Origin: Hydractinia symbiolongicarpus
Taxonomy: Eukaryota; Cnidaria; Hydrozoa; Anthoathecata; Hydractiniidae
NCBI RefSeq assembly: GCF_029227915.1
Contig: NC_079885.1
Location: 20,469,001 to 20,533,000 of the forward strand
Direction of reading: 5' to 3'
Length of the DNA: 64,000 nucleotides
Under the pieces are notes generated by a model. That model had not been told where the DNA came from and did no database searches. It saw only the letters and a list, made by a program, of their open reading frames with translations. The position numbers and the translations under genes were made by a program. Below are positions 11,901-22,535 of this stretch, one piece after another. Within the stretch, counting starts at the first letter, position 1. Each line of letters begins with the position of its first letter.

Positions 11901-13261
11901 TCTTGATAGTGATAGAATTCCCACTGACATTTGAAAAAGATGTTACCAGAAATACATGAAATGGATTTAACGGTTTTGTTCCAATGTTCTCCAAAAACGA
12001 TATCTCGGAAAGTAATAGGTTACTTTTTACAGAAGATACTGCAACGCCATATTGAATAAACATATTTTTGAAAAAAGATACATTTCGCAAGTTAATTCTG
12101 TTACAGAATTGTATGTATATTCCTTGAATATTATGATTTTTTGTTACTTCAACAGACGTTATGTTAGCCACACTTTTACGAAGAAGCAATCCTACAACTC
12201 CGCTGTTTTTGTAGATTTTCAAATTCTTTATGATGACACTACTTCTTCGAATAACCATTAAAATAGCAAACCTTCGTGAATTTTCGCTGAACGTGTTCAA
12301 TATTAAAAATGCATTAGAATCATACAAACGGAATAAAACCTCACACTGTGTACTATTTTGAAAAGTATTTCCATGAATACGAGCATCTGATACATTTGCA
12401 ATCTGAACACAGGGTAGGTATGTGCACTCTGTGAAGATATTGTCAAGAATTTTCACCTGATTCATTTCCTTTATATGTATAACGCTTGATTGAAATATTG
12501 ACATCAATATTTTAACTCTGAAACATTTGTGAACTAACAGATTCATGTTTGATTTCACGCTCTCGAATTTGACATTAAGTAGCTCCATATGCCCCGTTCC
12601 TTCGCACGTTATATGATCAAGCTTCTTAAATGCAAATCAGAATTATGAAGAGCAAATGATATGGAAGAGGTTGTTCTTGCAACAAATAAATTCCATGTGT
12701 AAATTCTTGAATTGTTGATAGCGACAAAAACATTGGTCGTAGATTGTAATTGATCATCAGATAAACGATTAAACTGTCGATGGGTGAGATTGAGATTGTC
12801 AATTCCGTTATAAGGACGATTATTAAATACACTGATGAAAGTTCCATTATGTGTGTTCCTGGGTTGATTAATTACGACACTATCCATTGAAACATTGCAA
12901 TTGAACACTGGATGATAAATTTGTAGGAGATTTACATTTCGAAATTCAATAAAATAAAAATTTAGAACAATGTTTATATTTGGCTCAGTGAAAGTAAACA
13001 TGCTAAGCGTCTGGTTTGAACTTGTAACAACTGGACGAAATTTGTTTTTAGAAGAACCTTTAAACGATAAATTCATTGATATATCTATGGTGTTGTTTAA
13101 GAAATATGCAAACGGTTTCAATTTTTCTCCTTCAATTTCAATGACGTCTTCATCTCTAGCAATTCTGTTTACAGCATGTTCAATTGTATTACACTTGTTA
13201 ACCATGTTGCCGCAATCGGTGGTGTCTTTTCCACTCCACGAGATATGAACATGTTTGCAGA
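8923..13261 (-). pseudogene. Beta-helix ectodomain multi-pass membrane protein, disrupted
   Basis: Consecutive minus-strand frames form one protein. An exon begins at 13261 after a TTTTTAG acceptor, in phase 1, with CKHVHISWSGKDTTDCGN and then CNTIEHAVN, a start typical of right-handed beta-helix repeat proteins. About 700 residues of N/S/T-rich beta-helix repeats follow (NVTF, NISSVVF types), then a cysteine-rich segment (YYCQQCKKGSYA, CHSCPAGGDC, GTICGKCKLGY) and several membrane segments (for example LLLITLTVYVVYFFV, ILCFIFLLLWVILFF, TCLCLLVTMNIL). The frame is broken at about 12,610-12,632, in an A4/T4 run at 11,853-11,856, and in a six-base run at 10,039-10,044. A TAA at 9067-9069 interrupts a frame that continues to 8923 and encodes another hydrophobic segment (PAVIICFFYLY). 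I associate this architecture with a cnidarian-expanded family of unknown function. The signal-peptide exon upstream was not found. Confidence 0.7.
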
Positions 13262-15345
13262 CTAAAAAATAATAGGAAGTTTATGCAGTGGATGTTGGGG
13301 TCGTCTGGGAGTGCTATTTACGAATTTTTAAACTAAAAATTTGAGGCCATTTTAGATGTTTTTTGCAATCCAAATATATTTCAGCATCCACCAGCGTGGC
13401 TTTAAAAAAAATTGTAGCTGGCCCTGTGCAATGGCCATTCTTACGAACTAAAACATTTCATGCGTTTCATAAGTAAATCTAGATTTTTAAAGTGTCGAGA
13501 GTTAAAACCTATCCTTCTTTATTAAAGTTAAATGGACATTTTTTTCTTTTTTCTTTTTTTTTTGTCGATAAGCTATGAAAGGCTTGATGTTTGAATTGAC
13601 ATTTTTTGTATATTTTATAAATGGTTAGTTTACATTTGTTGAAAAAAAATTCCAAGTAACAATAGATCGTACAAAATAATTTTCAGCAATGACATTGTGC
13701 ACACATTTCGTCAAGTTAAATCATTAAATCGTGTCTGGGACAGAAAACGCCAAAAGAGTGTGTTTTTCTAAAACATTTCAAGAAATGTTAAGAACTATTT
13801 CTTTGAAAAATGTTTCCTTCTCCACAAAAACAGTTGCAGTTGAAAGGCGAATCATTTAGGACCTGGTCTATGCTTTGAAAGCCAAAGGAAGTGTCGTGAA
13901 AGTGGGGGACGTTTAGTCCTCAAAAACGATGCAGGAGTGGCTCTACGACCAGAAGTTTTTTTTCAAAAATATCAAAAATCGCAGGACCATAATGATTCAA
14001 CTTGACGTCATTATAATTTTATTGTAACTTTTTACTTTGTTGCCAACGAGGCCAACAATTTCGACAGTGATGTCGTAAAGAAAAACTCAACCTCGATCCC
14101 AGTGATTTTTGCCTATTTTACACCCGCTGATCTTTAACACCGCAAAATTTGCTGTATTTGCTTGATTACCGACCGTATTTTACCGGCCGTATTTTACCGA
14201 ACGTATTTTACCAAACGTATTTTAAGACACAAACGACAAAAAAAATCCTATTGTTTTCTGTTTCTTTGCCAATCTAAAGAACAGGCGAAGAGTCCCCAAA
14301 AGCAACCTTGTTTCGACTCCTAATGTCTCTTTTTTATAAGAAAAGATGCAAGATGCCCTCGAGACGAAGTTGCCTCCAATCTCTCTAAATTCTGTGACAA
14401 TAAAACTAATTTTACGTGTGACAACAACGCCAAAACTTAAGTTAGAAACTGGCATTATATTTTCATTCAAAATTGCTGATGGATCCCGCGAAAAAATTCA
14501 CAGGCTACAGTCATGGTCAAAACCTTGTGAAATTCCACACAATATTGACATAATTTAGCCCCCTTCCCTCAGCTGCAAAGTTGATGTTGAAACAAGACCA
14601 GCTGCTTATCTCAAGCGGATGCTTATCTCGTTGTTTATAGGGGAAGGGGGAGGTAGATTTAACAGAAAATTTTAAATGTTTTTGCTATTATTGTAGCTTA
14701 GTACGCATATTTTGCTTAAAGAGGAGGTAATACCTACCGTATATCTTCAGAAGAGCACACAAAATAAAATATACAAAATACATATTTTTCTTCTCTGTCT
14801 CTATAACCTTAACAAATGTTAAATATTTTTAAGGACATTGCTCAAACTGCTTAAATAACTTTGCTTAACCATGACGTGCCGTATTGAAGAAAACTAGAGG
14901 ACTGATAAAATAGATATATTATATATATATGGGTATATGCATGACTATGCGTGCAACATCACATGCATTTCGGACAAATAATTTATGTCAAGCGGTTATC
15001 GTATTTGGTGATTTATGCTTTCATATATTTTTTTAATTTCTTTACATTTTGTTTCCTGTTTTACATGGTTAACTATTGATTATACATTTGTCAGTATTTA
15101 TTTTCATTGATATTTTTCTATATTTCGAAACTGGGTAATATTTGAATACAAGTGTGTTTTTGACATATCATTTTCTTCTACTAGCTTTCGGCTGTATACT
15201 GCAGCCATGGTCCCGTATGAGAAATTACAATTCTGTTCTCTATATATAGACAAGTTTTAAGATCATTAAGAAAAACAAAAACTATATAATAATCGCGAAT
15301 ATGTGCAAAAAAATGTAATTAACACACGTCCACGATTGTTTTATA
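13262..15345. other. Non-coding stretch, upstream of beta-helix gene
   Basis: Probably intron and promoter of the beta-helix gene. It holds a short imperfect 14-bp tandem repeat (CGTATTTTACC units, about 14,170-14,225), a TA-rich run near 14,917-14,930 and no supportable gene. Opposing short frames at 14,222-14,558 conflict and resemble nothing. Confidence 0.45.
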
Positions 15346-16010
15346 CAGTTGACTCTCCCTAATTCGAATTCCCACGGGAAAATTTTTTTGTTCGAAATAT
15401 AGAGAGATTCAAATTATCTATAATTCAAACTTTAAGTTCCAGAGAGTGAAAATTCGAATTACAGAGAGAAATTATGTTAATTTCAAAATCAAGAAAACAT
15501 AATTCAAGTTTCATTCAATCTTTATTTTCATAGTTTACACAAAAAAGAAACTCTATTTGAAAAACTGTGGAATATTTTATTGCTTTACATTGGAGAGACG
15601 ATCTCTATCGACAATACGAGCTGCACCACCAAGTGCTTTGCTGTTAGGCCTTAGCTATCAGAATATCCATCTGCATCTTCTCTCTTGTCCATTTTCAATC
15701 AAGAAGTGAAAAAATGTAGAAAGACCAACGTTTTGAAAAAAATAACGTTCGAAAGACAATTTAGAAAATTTTAGAAAAACATTTGAATTTGTCAAAGCCC
15801 TGTTTACATATTAAAAATCGAATTAGGGAGAGAATCGTGCTGAAGGGACTGAAAAACTATTTGAATTATAAAAAGTTTCGAATTAGAGAAATTGGAATTG
15901 TAGGAAGTTTTTTATAAGAGTTTCTTAAGGAAAATTGACGGTGACTGAGCACTCGTTCTAATTATATAAATATACGAATTAGACAGATTCGAATTAAAGG
16001 GAGTCAACTG
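15346..16010. mobile_element. Pogo/Tigger-like non-autonomous DNA transposon
   Basis: The 665-bp unit starts CAGTTGACTCTCCCTAATTC and ends with the complement, ...GAATTAAAGGGAGTCAACTG. It is flanked on both sides by TA (15,344-15,345 and 16,011-16,012), the Tc1/mariner-superfamily target duplication. The CAGTTGACTC termini followed by AATTCGAA motifs are the style of pogo/Tigger elements. AATTCGAA-like words recur inside. No open transposase frame remains, so this is a deletion derivative. Confidence 0.85.
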
Positions 16011-17308
16011 TAGTTTTTGCTCTTTTTCATGATCCCGAAACTTAGCTATATGTAGAGAACAGAACTGTGTTTTGTTTTTGTTTTCTTTACAATTTTGCTA
16101 TTTTTGCTAATTTTAAATCTAATGCACAAATTCTCCTTTTTATAGCTAGTTCTTATAGCGATCTCTTAAACAGTTTTCTTGATGTAACTCAAGGAATAAT
16201 TTTTTTGTAGTACGTGTAAAACACTTTAAACTTGAAATCGAAAATTAAGAGTACTGAACTGTCCTGCATCATATAACTACGAGCTAATGGAATGACTTAA
16301 GAAGTATGTCTTCACAAAGGGAAAATAAAAGCGATATTGTCGGATGAGATGAGAAATATAATTGACCAGTGTGATGACGTTTCTAATTATTAGAAACAAT
16401 TTTTCATCTGTGGCTGGACCAGGATTTTGTGTAAAAGCATTAAAAAGAAATTTAGTTCTCAAAATGACCTAAACTAGCCTAAAAATGCGATTCATATCAT
16501 CTTTAAAACCCAGCATTTGAACACAACAAAAAACGTTAAACAACAGCCATTACACCTTATTTAACACTTTTTGGGAAATGCAACAAACAGATTGTTTTCT
16601 TTTTGTGTTTCTAGACTTAGGCATTGTTTTTAGATTACCTGCAACGCATTTTCTGTATTCTGAGGAAATTGATAACAGTTATGCTGATGGCGGAAATCGT
16701 CAAGCCATTGGGCTTTTTTCTCGGCAAAATTCCTAATTAGGGTCTGGCCAATACCCGTGTTTTTAAATGAGCAACAATTCTTGAATTGCAGCCGCTTACC
16801 GTATTGAAAGCTCTTAGAGGACCTAGAAAAAGTAGTAACATCTATAACAATTTGTCACCATGCTATGCCTTAGCGATGGGGTGGCTATCCTGCGAACTAA
16901 CGCATGACAATACTTAAATTAAAAGCTCGAGCAATGCAAAGATTTTTAAATCACAAGAATAAAACAGTCTGATTAACATTCAAACGTCTGTTTCGTTTAA
17001 CTCCTGCGCGTTCATCCACGGTTAACGTGCCGTTTGTTAACTGATGTTTAAAACAAGATGGAGAGGAGGAGAAAAAAACTACATTCTTATTTTGAAACAA
17101 TTGTGTTACCCTTTTCCATTATTATATTTTATTTTATATTTCGCATGCATATCTTGGTAAATGATTTTAGCTGACTGATTTTTCATCTTACACACAAAGT
17201 TCGTGTTTTGAATTTTTTGCATACTCTGCAGCGCTCTGGGTCCTGGGTCTTGCGATTTGCGGTCTTTCAAAAGGTGACGTAATGTTGAAAGTGGAGATGT
17301 AAACATGG
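16011..17308. other. Intergenic, no gene recognised
   Basis: AT-rich DNA. Two short minus-strand frames (16,277-16,462 and 17,106-17,306) show no family resemblance or splice context. Nothing else is supportable. Confidence 0.4.
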
Positions 17309-17660
17309 ATCTGTTCTGCCCGGATAATAAACGCTCCCCTGATTAATTACGGCAGCTTGCCCCGGTTAAGAACAGGGCAGAAAATACATAATCAGGGCAA
17401 CATAATCAGGACGGGCCAGTTTATTACTTAAAAAATTATTATTTGGCACTTAAAGGAACATAATCAGGGCAGGCCAGTTTATATACGACAGTGTATTATT
17501 ATTTCTCACTTATTATAGAACAAACTTAACCGGGCCAGGCCGATTTATGTATGACATTCAAATATTATTCGAGACTTATAAAACAAATATAATCGGGGCT
17601 GGCTGTTTTTATATCATTCGTCATCACTTCTGACAAGCAAATAGCCCTGGTGGAAAAGTT
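17309..17660. repeat. Degenerate tandem repeat, about 65-bp units
   Basis: Units begin at about 17,391, 17,457, 17,524 and 17,586 with variants of ACATAATCAGGGCAGGCCAG followed by TTTAT and an AT-rich tail containing ATTATT. Similar words (CATAATCCGG, CATAATCGG) occur on the other side of the Polinton at 33,357-33,430, so the Polinton probably landed inside this repeat family. Confidence 0.55.
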
Positions 17661-17794
17661 GTTGTTGTTCTCATATGAAACGAAATTTCGTAGCAAATAC
17701 TAGATTTTGGGATTCGCAAGTTTAATACCTTTTTACCAAAATAATTCCTGGAAAAAGAATAATTCAGGTTCCGTGAAATTTAGTTACTTTAAAG

Positions 17795-17799
17795 TATAT
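17795..17799. repeat. Left target-site duplication TATAT
   Basis: TATAT directly precedes the left TIR and is repeated at 33,148-33,152 directly after the right TIR. Polintons usually make 6-bp duplications; only five bases match here because the sixth base differs on either side. Confidence 0.7.
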
Positions 17800-18050
17800 A
17801 GAGATAGGAAAAGGCGGATGTTAGGACAGACCCCGTTGGCACTTTACCATTCCACGTCAAATTATAGGCCATCCACGTCAAATCAACGATAGAAGAGTCT
17901 ATAAAATCCGTTAGCACCTACGAATGTCCGGATCCGCCCCAACCCCCCAACCCCCGCCGTGTCCCCCGGGCCCCCTCCCCTCCCCATGGGTCCCTACCCA
18001 CCCTCATCTGTCGTGCCTTATAATTTATAGTGTTATGTGTGTCTATAATG
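17800..18050 (+). repeat. Polinton left terminal inverted repeat
   Basis: The 251 bp from AGAGATAGGAAAAGG to GTGTGTCTATAATG are complementary to 32,897-33,147 with one difference (AGAAGAG here against AGAAGAA in the complement). Weak similarity continues about 8 bp further inward. A run of C-tracts at 17,939-18,005 gives a G-rich complementary strand. Direct repeats of CCACGTCAAAT lie near 17,852 and 17,871. Confidence 0.95.
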
Positions 18051-18058
18051 TCCTCTTG

Positions 18059-19243
18059 CTATCGGAAAGCATACCATATGCTAAATGCCGCGGTAAAAGA
18101 TAAAATCAGAGCAATCTTCTCATCCTCGTGTGTACTTCTCCCAGTAGCACCAACATCGCCGCCACCGGTAGCTCCGGTAATGTGTTTATCCGCGGTATCC
18201 ACATGTTTCACGATAGTGTGTTTATCAGGATGATCAGGATGGATATCGGTATGGACCGGCGTCACGGATTTATGTGATTCGTTAACCTTTCGATTAATCC
18301 CAATGGTAAGATCCTCGCCGGATATCAAAATCTTGTTGTTGTAACCCACCACACCCGTCTTAATTCTAAGATTCATGTCGCTGGGTATCATATAAATACC
18401 CCGACCGACGGAATAATCAACCTTACTTGATGCGTAGTTTAGAGTATCCTGATAACGCTTAATGTCCTCCTGAATATCGACCCTACGGTTAACAATGTCC
18501 TCAAGGTTATTCATAAAAACTTTTTGGGCGGTCAGAGCACTTGAATCATTACCGAGGATGGAGGATCGCGCTGAGGCTTGAGAACTAAGAACAAGATATG
18601 CATAGGCCCTGACACTGCTCGAGATCTTCACAAGGCCCGTTTTCGTAAATCCATCGGATTTTTCCACAATCCACCGCGTCATGGAGTCGTTTGTGAAATA
18701 ACTTAACCCCGGAGTTGGATATTCTTTACGTCTTTTTTGATATGAGCTGAAAAAGTTCTGACCCCTGTATTTCATGGGGTTGGGATCAACCCCATAATCG
18801 CTGCAGATTTTTAGAAACTCCTCATTTGAATAGGGATTGTCGTATCGATTGAAGCTATCCTCAAAGGGCAGAGGTATCTGCAAGCGCTTAATGATTCGCC
18901 TAATGTGATAATACACATGGAAGCGATATATCGACCTGACCATGGATCTACCATCCTTCAGGTGTTCGGAGCTGACTCCGCAGGCACTTGAAGCGCACCA
19001 GGTGGCGAAATTGAGCTGGGTTTGCCACAGTCTAAAAGGTTGCTCATTCCACACGTTCATGCGTTGCGCGTTTTCACCAAGTTCATAATTGGTAAAAATG
19101 TTAGGAAAGGAAGCGGGGAAGGATCCGCTTTCGGACACAATAATGGCCTGTTTGTACAGATCCCTGGCGCCCAATATTTGAAGATACGTCCCTCCATTTG
19201 GCTTATATGTCGCGTTCGGGTTATATTTGAAAATGTCATCCAT
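18059..19243 (-). CDS. Conserved Polinton protein, C-terminal membrane anchor, unknown function
   Basis: This 394-residue protein begins MDDIFKYNPNATYKPNGG and ends in a hydrophobic helix (about residues 377-394) with almost no tail, which suggests a tail-anchored membrane protein. I recognise it as a protein seen in cnidarian Polintons but cannot assign a function. Conserved-looking blocks include YLQILGARDLYKQ, WCASSACGVSSEHL and RRVDIQEDIKRYQDTL. A His/Asp-rich, glycine-rich low-complexity region (about 325-370) precedes the anchor. The stop lies 9 bp inside the element from the left TIR. The gene is head-to-head with the minor capsid gene, with a 38-bp gap carrying the CTAATATAAT motif. 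A virion or membrane role is inferred only from context. Confidence 0.8.
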   Translation of the reverse strand: MDDIFKYNPNATYKPNGGTYLQILGARDLYKQAIIVSESGSFPASFPNIFTNYELGENAQRMNVWNEQPFRLWQTQLNFATWCASSACGVSSEHLKDGRSMVRSIYRFHVYYHIRRIIKRLQIPLPFEDSFNRYDNPYSNEEFLKICSDYGVDPNPMKYRGQNFFSSYQKRRKEYPTPGLSYFTNDSMTRWIVEKSDGFTKTGLVKISSSVRAYAYLVLSSQASARSSILGNDSSALTAQKVFMNNLEDIVNRRVDIQEDIKRYQDTLNYASSKVDYSVGRGIYMIPSDMNLRIKTGVVGYNNKILISGEDLTIGINRKVNESHKSVTPVHTDIHPDHPDKHTIVKHVDTADKHITGATGGGDVGATGRSTHEDEKIALILSFTAAFSIWYAFR

Positions 19244-19270
19244 TCTTTGATTTAAATATATTCACAATCT

Positions 19271-19280
19271 CTAATATAAT
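19271..19280. promoter_or_regulatory. Bidirectional promoter-like motif CTAATATAAT
   Basis: CTAATATAAT sits in the 38-bp gap between divergent genes (starts at 19,243 minus and 19,282 plus). The same ten bases occur at 25,094-25,103 in the other head-to-head pair, at nearly the same distance (27-28 bp) from the minus-strand start. Confidence 0.5.
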
Positions 19281-19281
19281 A

Positions 19282-19878
19282 ATGTATATTACAATAAAAG
19301 ACGTAAATAGCGAGAAGAAAATCTATCTGCATCGTCCGATCGACAACTCGCATGGCACGAAGGAGGTTGCGATCGTGGAGGCGTTTTCGGACAATATCAT
19401 TTATCAAGTAATAGCTCCAATAAGTGTACTCTTAACCAATGCAATCGGTACACTGCATTTACCCAAGGGTAAGTACTACACCGGGAGGGAGTTGGATTCA
19501 CTCGTAGGGGGTGATGTGAAATCAACACCACTGGTCAGAAACCCTGATTTGAAGAAATATAATAATATAGAGGGCGTAACGGAACTACATTTTCACCTTG
19601 ATGAATTGGATAATTCATCAAATCTTGAAGATGGTGAATACAGCAGCACGCTGATGACACACCATATATCTGAGCATGGTAATGGTTTTACGCATGTTGA
19701 ACCTAAAAACCCGCAATATAAGAAACTAAAGAACGGTTTGCTTCAATCACTCACCATAGGAGTCACGGGTCAAGATGGTAAGGTATTGGGAGTAAAAGGT
19801 ACGCCGCTATTTGGTGGTCCGCCGAAAACAGTTACACTGCACATAAGGGACGCGGCAAATACATATAGCCGACATTAA
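19282..19878 (+). CDS. Polinton minor capsid (penton-like) protein
   Basis: The 198-residue protein starts MYITIKDVNSEKKIYL. It lies directly upstream of the major capsid gene, the usual place for the minor capsid subunit. Motifs I associate with this family are VAIVEAFSDNIIYQV, VTELHFHLDELDNS and the C-terminal KNGLLQSLTIGVTGQDG followed by VTLHIR. In Polintons and adintoviruses the minor capsid is a single jelly-roll that forms the vertices. The frame is complete. The start follows the CTAATATAAT motif by one base and no in-frame ATG lies upstream. The functional name rests on position and remembered family resemblance, not on a structure search. Confidence 0.75.
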   Translation: MYITIKDVNSEKKIYLHRPIDNSHGTKEVAIVEAFSDNIIYQVIAPISVLLTNAIGTLHLPKGKYYTGRELDSLVGGDVKSTPLVRNPDLKKYNNIEGVTELHFHLDELDNSSNLEDGEYSSTLMTHHISEHGNGFTHVEPKNPQYKKLKNGLLQSLTIGVTGQDGKVLGVKGTPLFGGPPKTVTLHIRDAANTYSRH

Positions 19879-19919
19879 CCGAATTAAAGTAAAATAAAAT
19901 AAAAGTAATATGGAATAGC

Positions 19920-21239
19920 ATGGAATACGGGAAAAAGTTAAACCTAGAGCGTTCACTTAGGATCGCACATGGCGTAAAAGGAACGCATCAAAAAGTAATT
20001 GTCACTCACAACCCAAGTGAGATTGATCAGAACCAGTTACTCCTGATTAGGTTCCCTAATTTAGGTAACGATGATGTCATTGTTCCCGGTACTTCGAAAA
20101 TAAGTTTCGACGTTGAACTCGAGTCAAAAGTCGACACGAAGAGAACATTGGTCTCTAACATAGGGAGGGCAATTGTTAAAAAGCTAGCTATCAAGTTCGA
20201 GGGTACCGAGATTCTGAGCATTGATGACTTTGATCTTTTCGGGTGCTACAGAGATTTATGGCTAACCAAGTCCGAAAAAAGAAATGCAATAAGACAAGGT
20301 ATCATCTTTGATGAAGGGTGTACAGAAAACTGTATGAAACTGAGAGTTGGAGCCGCGGATAAAGACGCATCAGAGGTAGCGGACAAAGCTATTTATGATG
20401 CATACAAAAACAAGTTCACCATACCACTAGATTTTGAAATGTTGGATAGCACGATCCCATATTATCAGGCCGGACTAGGTAATAGGCTGTGTTATGAGAT
20501 AACATTCAACAATTACGACAGGGTAGTACTATCAACACCGGCCAAACCCTCGGGAGCATCCGCGGCACCGGCGCCGGACGCCAAATATAAAATATCCAAC
20601 ATATCTCTGGAATATGAGATTGTGACACAACCCACGCTCGCCAGATTCATCTCAAATGAGTATGAAAAGATGGCCATGCTCTATGATAGATTTCTGAGAC
20701 ATAGACAAATTAGGGTGGATAAGTCGGACACAACGTGGAATTGGTCGTTCAATACACCGTGCAAGTCTCTGAAGGGTATATTGGTTCTGTTTGAGGAAGA
20801 GAAACCATACAAACGAGATACCGGTAAGTTCTACAATCCCAAGATCAAAAAGGTATCGGCCATAGTTGAGGGTAAGCCTAACCAACTTTTCGCTCAGGGG
20901 ATGCAGCCGTTTGAGCATTATGGTGAAATATGCAAGTATTTCGCAGAGGGCAAGCAAAAGGACAGCAACGCTGGTGAAATACAGAAACATCTGCAACTAC
21001 ATGATGTGAAGGTCGCGGACTACCTAACCACGAAATATGCTCTATGGCTGGATTTCAGAACCATAGATAAAAACTCACTGCACGGGACCGGCCGACGGAT
21101 TGAAAATGCGAGCGAGGGGATCACACTGCAAGTTGAAAAGACGGCCGAAACCGCGGGATCCTTAAACGCCTACATATATCTAATCATGGATGCTCAATTA
21201 AATATTCAAAACGGTGAAATTATGGATGTACTATATTAA
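19920..21239 (+). CDS. Polinton major capsid protein (double jelly-roll, hexon-like)
   Basis: The 439-residue protein begins MEYGKKLNLERSLRIAHG. It has the sequence of Polinton major capsid proteins: IPYYQAGLGNRLCYEITF in the middle, SLEYEIVTQPTLA between the two jelly-roll halves, FYNPKIKKV in the second half, and a C-terminal YIYLIMDAQLNIQNGEI. These proteins form trimeric pseudo-hexameric capsomers of an icosahedral particle. A low-complexity Pro/Ala/Ser loop (about 206-221) separates the halves. The frame is intact. The ATPase ATG starts one base after the stop (TAAGATG), so the two genes are probably translated from linked messages. A decayed relative is present at 4.9-5.8 kb. Confidence 0.93.
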   Translation: MEYGKKLNLERSLRIAHGVKGTHQKVIVTHNPSEIDQNQLLLIRFPNLGNDDVIVPGTSKISFDVELESKVDTKRTLVSNIGRAIVKKLAIKFEGTEILSIDDFDLFGCYRDLWLTKSEKRNAIRQGIIFDEGCTENCMKLRVGAADKDASEVADKAIYDAYKNKFTIPLDFEMLDSTIPYYQAGLGNRLCYEITFNNYDRVVLSTPAKPSGASAAPAPDAKYKISNISLEYEIVTQPTLARFISNEYEKMAMLYDRFLRHRQIRVDKSDTTWNWSFNTPCKSLKGILVLFEEEKPYKRDTGKFYNPKIKKVSAIVEGKPNQLFAQGMQPFEHYGEICKYFAEGKQKDSNAGEIQKHLQLHDVKVADYLTTKYALWLDFRTIDKNSLHGTGRRIENASEGITLQVEKTAETAGSLNAYIYLIMDAQLNIQNGEIMDVLY

Positions 21240-21240
21240 G

Positions 21241-21837
21241 ATGGACTACATGAAAGATCCTCACACGGCACTATTCGTCGGTCCCACGGGCTGCGGAAAA
21301 TCCCAACGCGTTGTAAAACTGCTAGAGAGCGTGTACTACAACCACTTCGATTTCATTGTGATTATATGTCCAACATTAAGATGGAACAAGACATATATGG
21401 GGAGTAACTGGTTCTGGAGGGATAGATATGTGATTCTAATTGAGCCCATGGGCATGTTGTATGAATGGATCCAAAAGATGACGGATTTCTGTGCCGGATA
21501 CAAAACATTATTCCTGATCGACGACATCATCGCGGATGAGAAACTGGACAAAAAGAGGCAACCGCTTCTGGAGCTGGCCATCAGCGGTCGACATCGAAAC
21601 CACTCCATGTGGCTACTCACACAATCATACACCGCGATACCGAAGAACTTACGAAGGCAGGCAAAAATGTTATATGTGTGGTATCCGAAGGACAGGGATG
21701 ATCTAGCAACCATCCACAAAGAGAATGATGTCATTGAATCGTCGGAGATCCAGAAGGTCAAGGAAAGGCTGAAAGATGGCAAATATACACATTTGGTCAT
21801 GAGGATGGAATCCCCACGAACCCACGTGATTTGCTAG
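21241..21837 (+). CDS. Genome-packaging ATPase (A32/FtsK-HerA type)
   Basis: I start this protein at the ATG at 21,241, one base after the capsid stop, giving 198 residues; an upstream in-frame ATG at 21,214 would overlap the capsid gene. The P-loop GPTGCGKS is at residues 14-21 and the Walker B strand with its acidic pair is TLFLIDDI at 89-96. LAISGRHRNHSMWLLTQSY is the sensor-like region that ends in the Gln expected of the family. This ATPase would translocate the element genome into capsids. The length matches compact Polinton ATPases, and the protein ends at THVIC with no extra domain. Confidence 0.92.
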   Translation: MDYMKDPHTALFVGPTGCGKSQRVVKLLESVYYNHFDFIVIICPTLRWNKTYMGSNWFWRDRYVILIEPMGMLYEWIQKMTDFCAGYKTLFLIDDIIADEKLDKKRQPLLELAISGRHRNHSMWLLTQSYTAIPKNLRRQAKMLYVWYPKDRDDLATIHKENDVIESSEIQKVKERLKDGKYTHLVMRMESPRTHVIC

Positions 21838-21908
21838 AATGGGCATTTTTTGTTACAAGAGTCTTGTAACAAATCTATAGGAAAACTACAGTATAGTAGT
21901 ACGGTACC

Positions 21909-22535
21909 ATGATAGAATATATAAATTTCATATTACTGGTGATAGTCGTGGCGCTATTGCTGGTATTGGTTAGTTTTTGCCTTTTTTGTATTAAAAAATA
22001 CCTATCGCTATTGAAAATGGCTGAAACGGCAATTGACAACCTAATTTTTATCGATGAACGGGATGAACAGGATGATGGGAAGAGACAGAAATTGCTCGAG
22101 TGCGTGCTGACCGGAAATAGCAAGCTGTATCTGGGGAAGATGTATACGGAGGCGGGGATCAGGAAGCTCGGGAATGGTGAGGTGGATAAACTTTTCGCCA
22201 TATACGAGGCTAAACTGTCCGGTCAAATGGTAAAGTCTCTTGGAGAGTCAATAATCCACATGTACTCTCTGGGTGCCTGTGCGGCTCTGGGCATAAAAAA
22301 TCAAAAGGCTCTGAGTGATGACCTGGAGAATGACCCATTCCTAAACTCCGCCCTTCAAAGGTTCACGTGCGATTTGTATTATAAGTTCGGATCACTACTA
22401 TCACCAATCAGTGTGGGTCTAATTACAGGTAGGCATTATATCGCTGGAAGAAATTTAAACGCAAATAATATAGATATAGATAATAAAGATGTCAGAGGAA
22501 CAGACTCCTATTCAGGTGACAACGAAGAACCCTAA
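21909..22535 (+). CDS. Conserved Polinton membrane protein, unknown function
   Basis: The 208-residue protein has an N-terminal hydrophobic helix (about residues 5-30, rich in L/V/F), then a soluble domain with MYTEAGIRKL, YEAKLSGQMVKSLG and NDPFLNSALQRFTCDLYYKFGS. I recognise this domain from other cnidarian Polintons without known function. The C-terminus is acidic and overlaps the start of the next gene at 22,489 in another frame by 47 bp. The start at 21,909 gives the membrane helix; a later Met after the helix (MAETAID) is an alternative. Confidence 0.8.
   Translation: MIEYINFILLVIVVALLLVLVSFCLFCIKKYLSLLKMAETAIDNLIFIDERDEQDDGKRQKLLECVLTGNSKLYLGKMYTEAGIRKLGNGEVDKLFAIYEAKLSGQMVKSLGESIIHMYSLGACAALGIKNQKALSDDLENDPFLNSALQRFTCDLYYKFGSLLSPISVGLITGRHYIAGRNLNANNIDIDNKDVRGTDSYSGDNEEP

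Noticed and set aside
20652-20996. 114-codon minus frame within the Polinton
   Set aside because: Antisense to the major capsid gene; no independent evidence.
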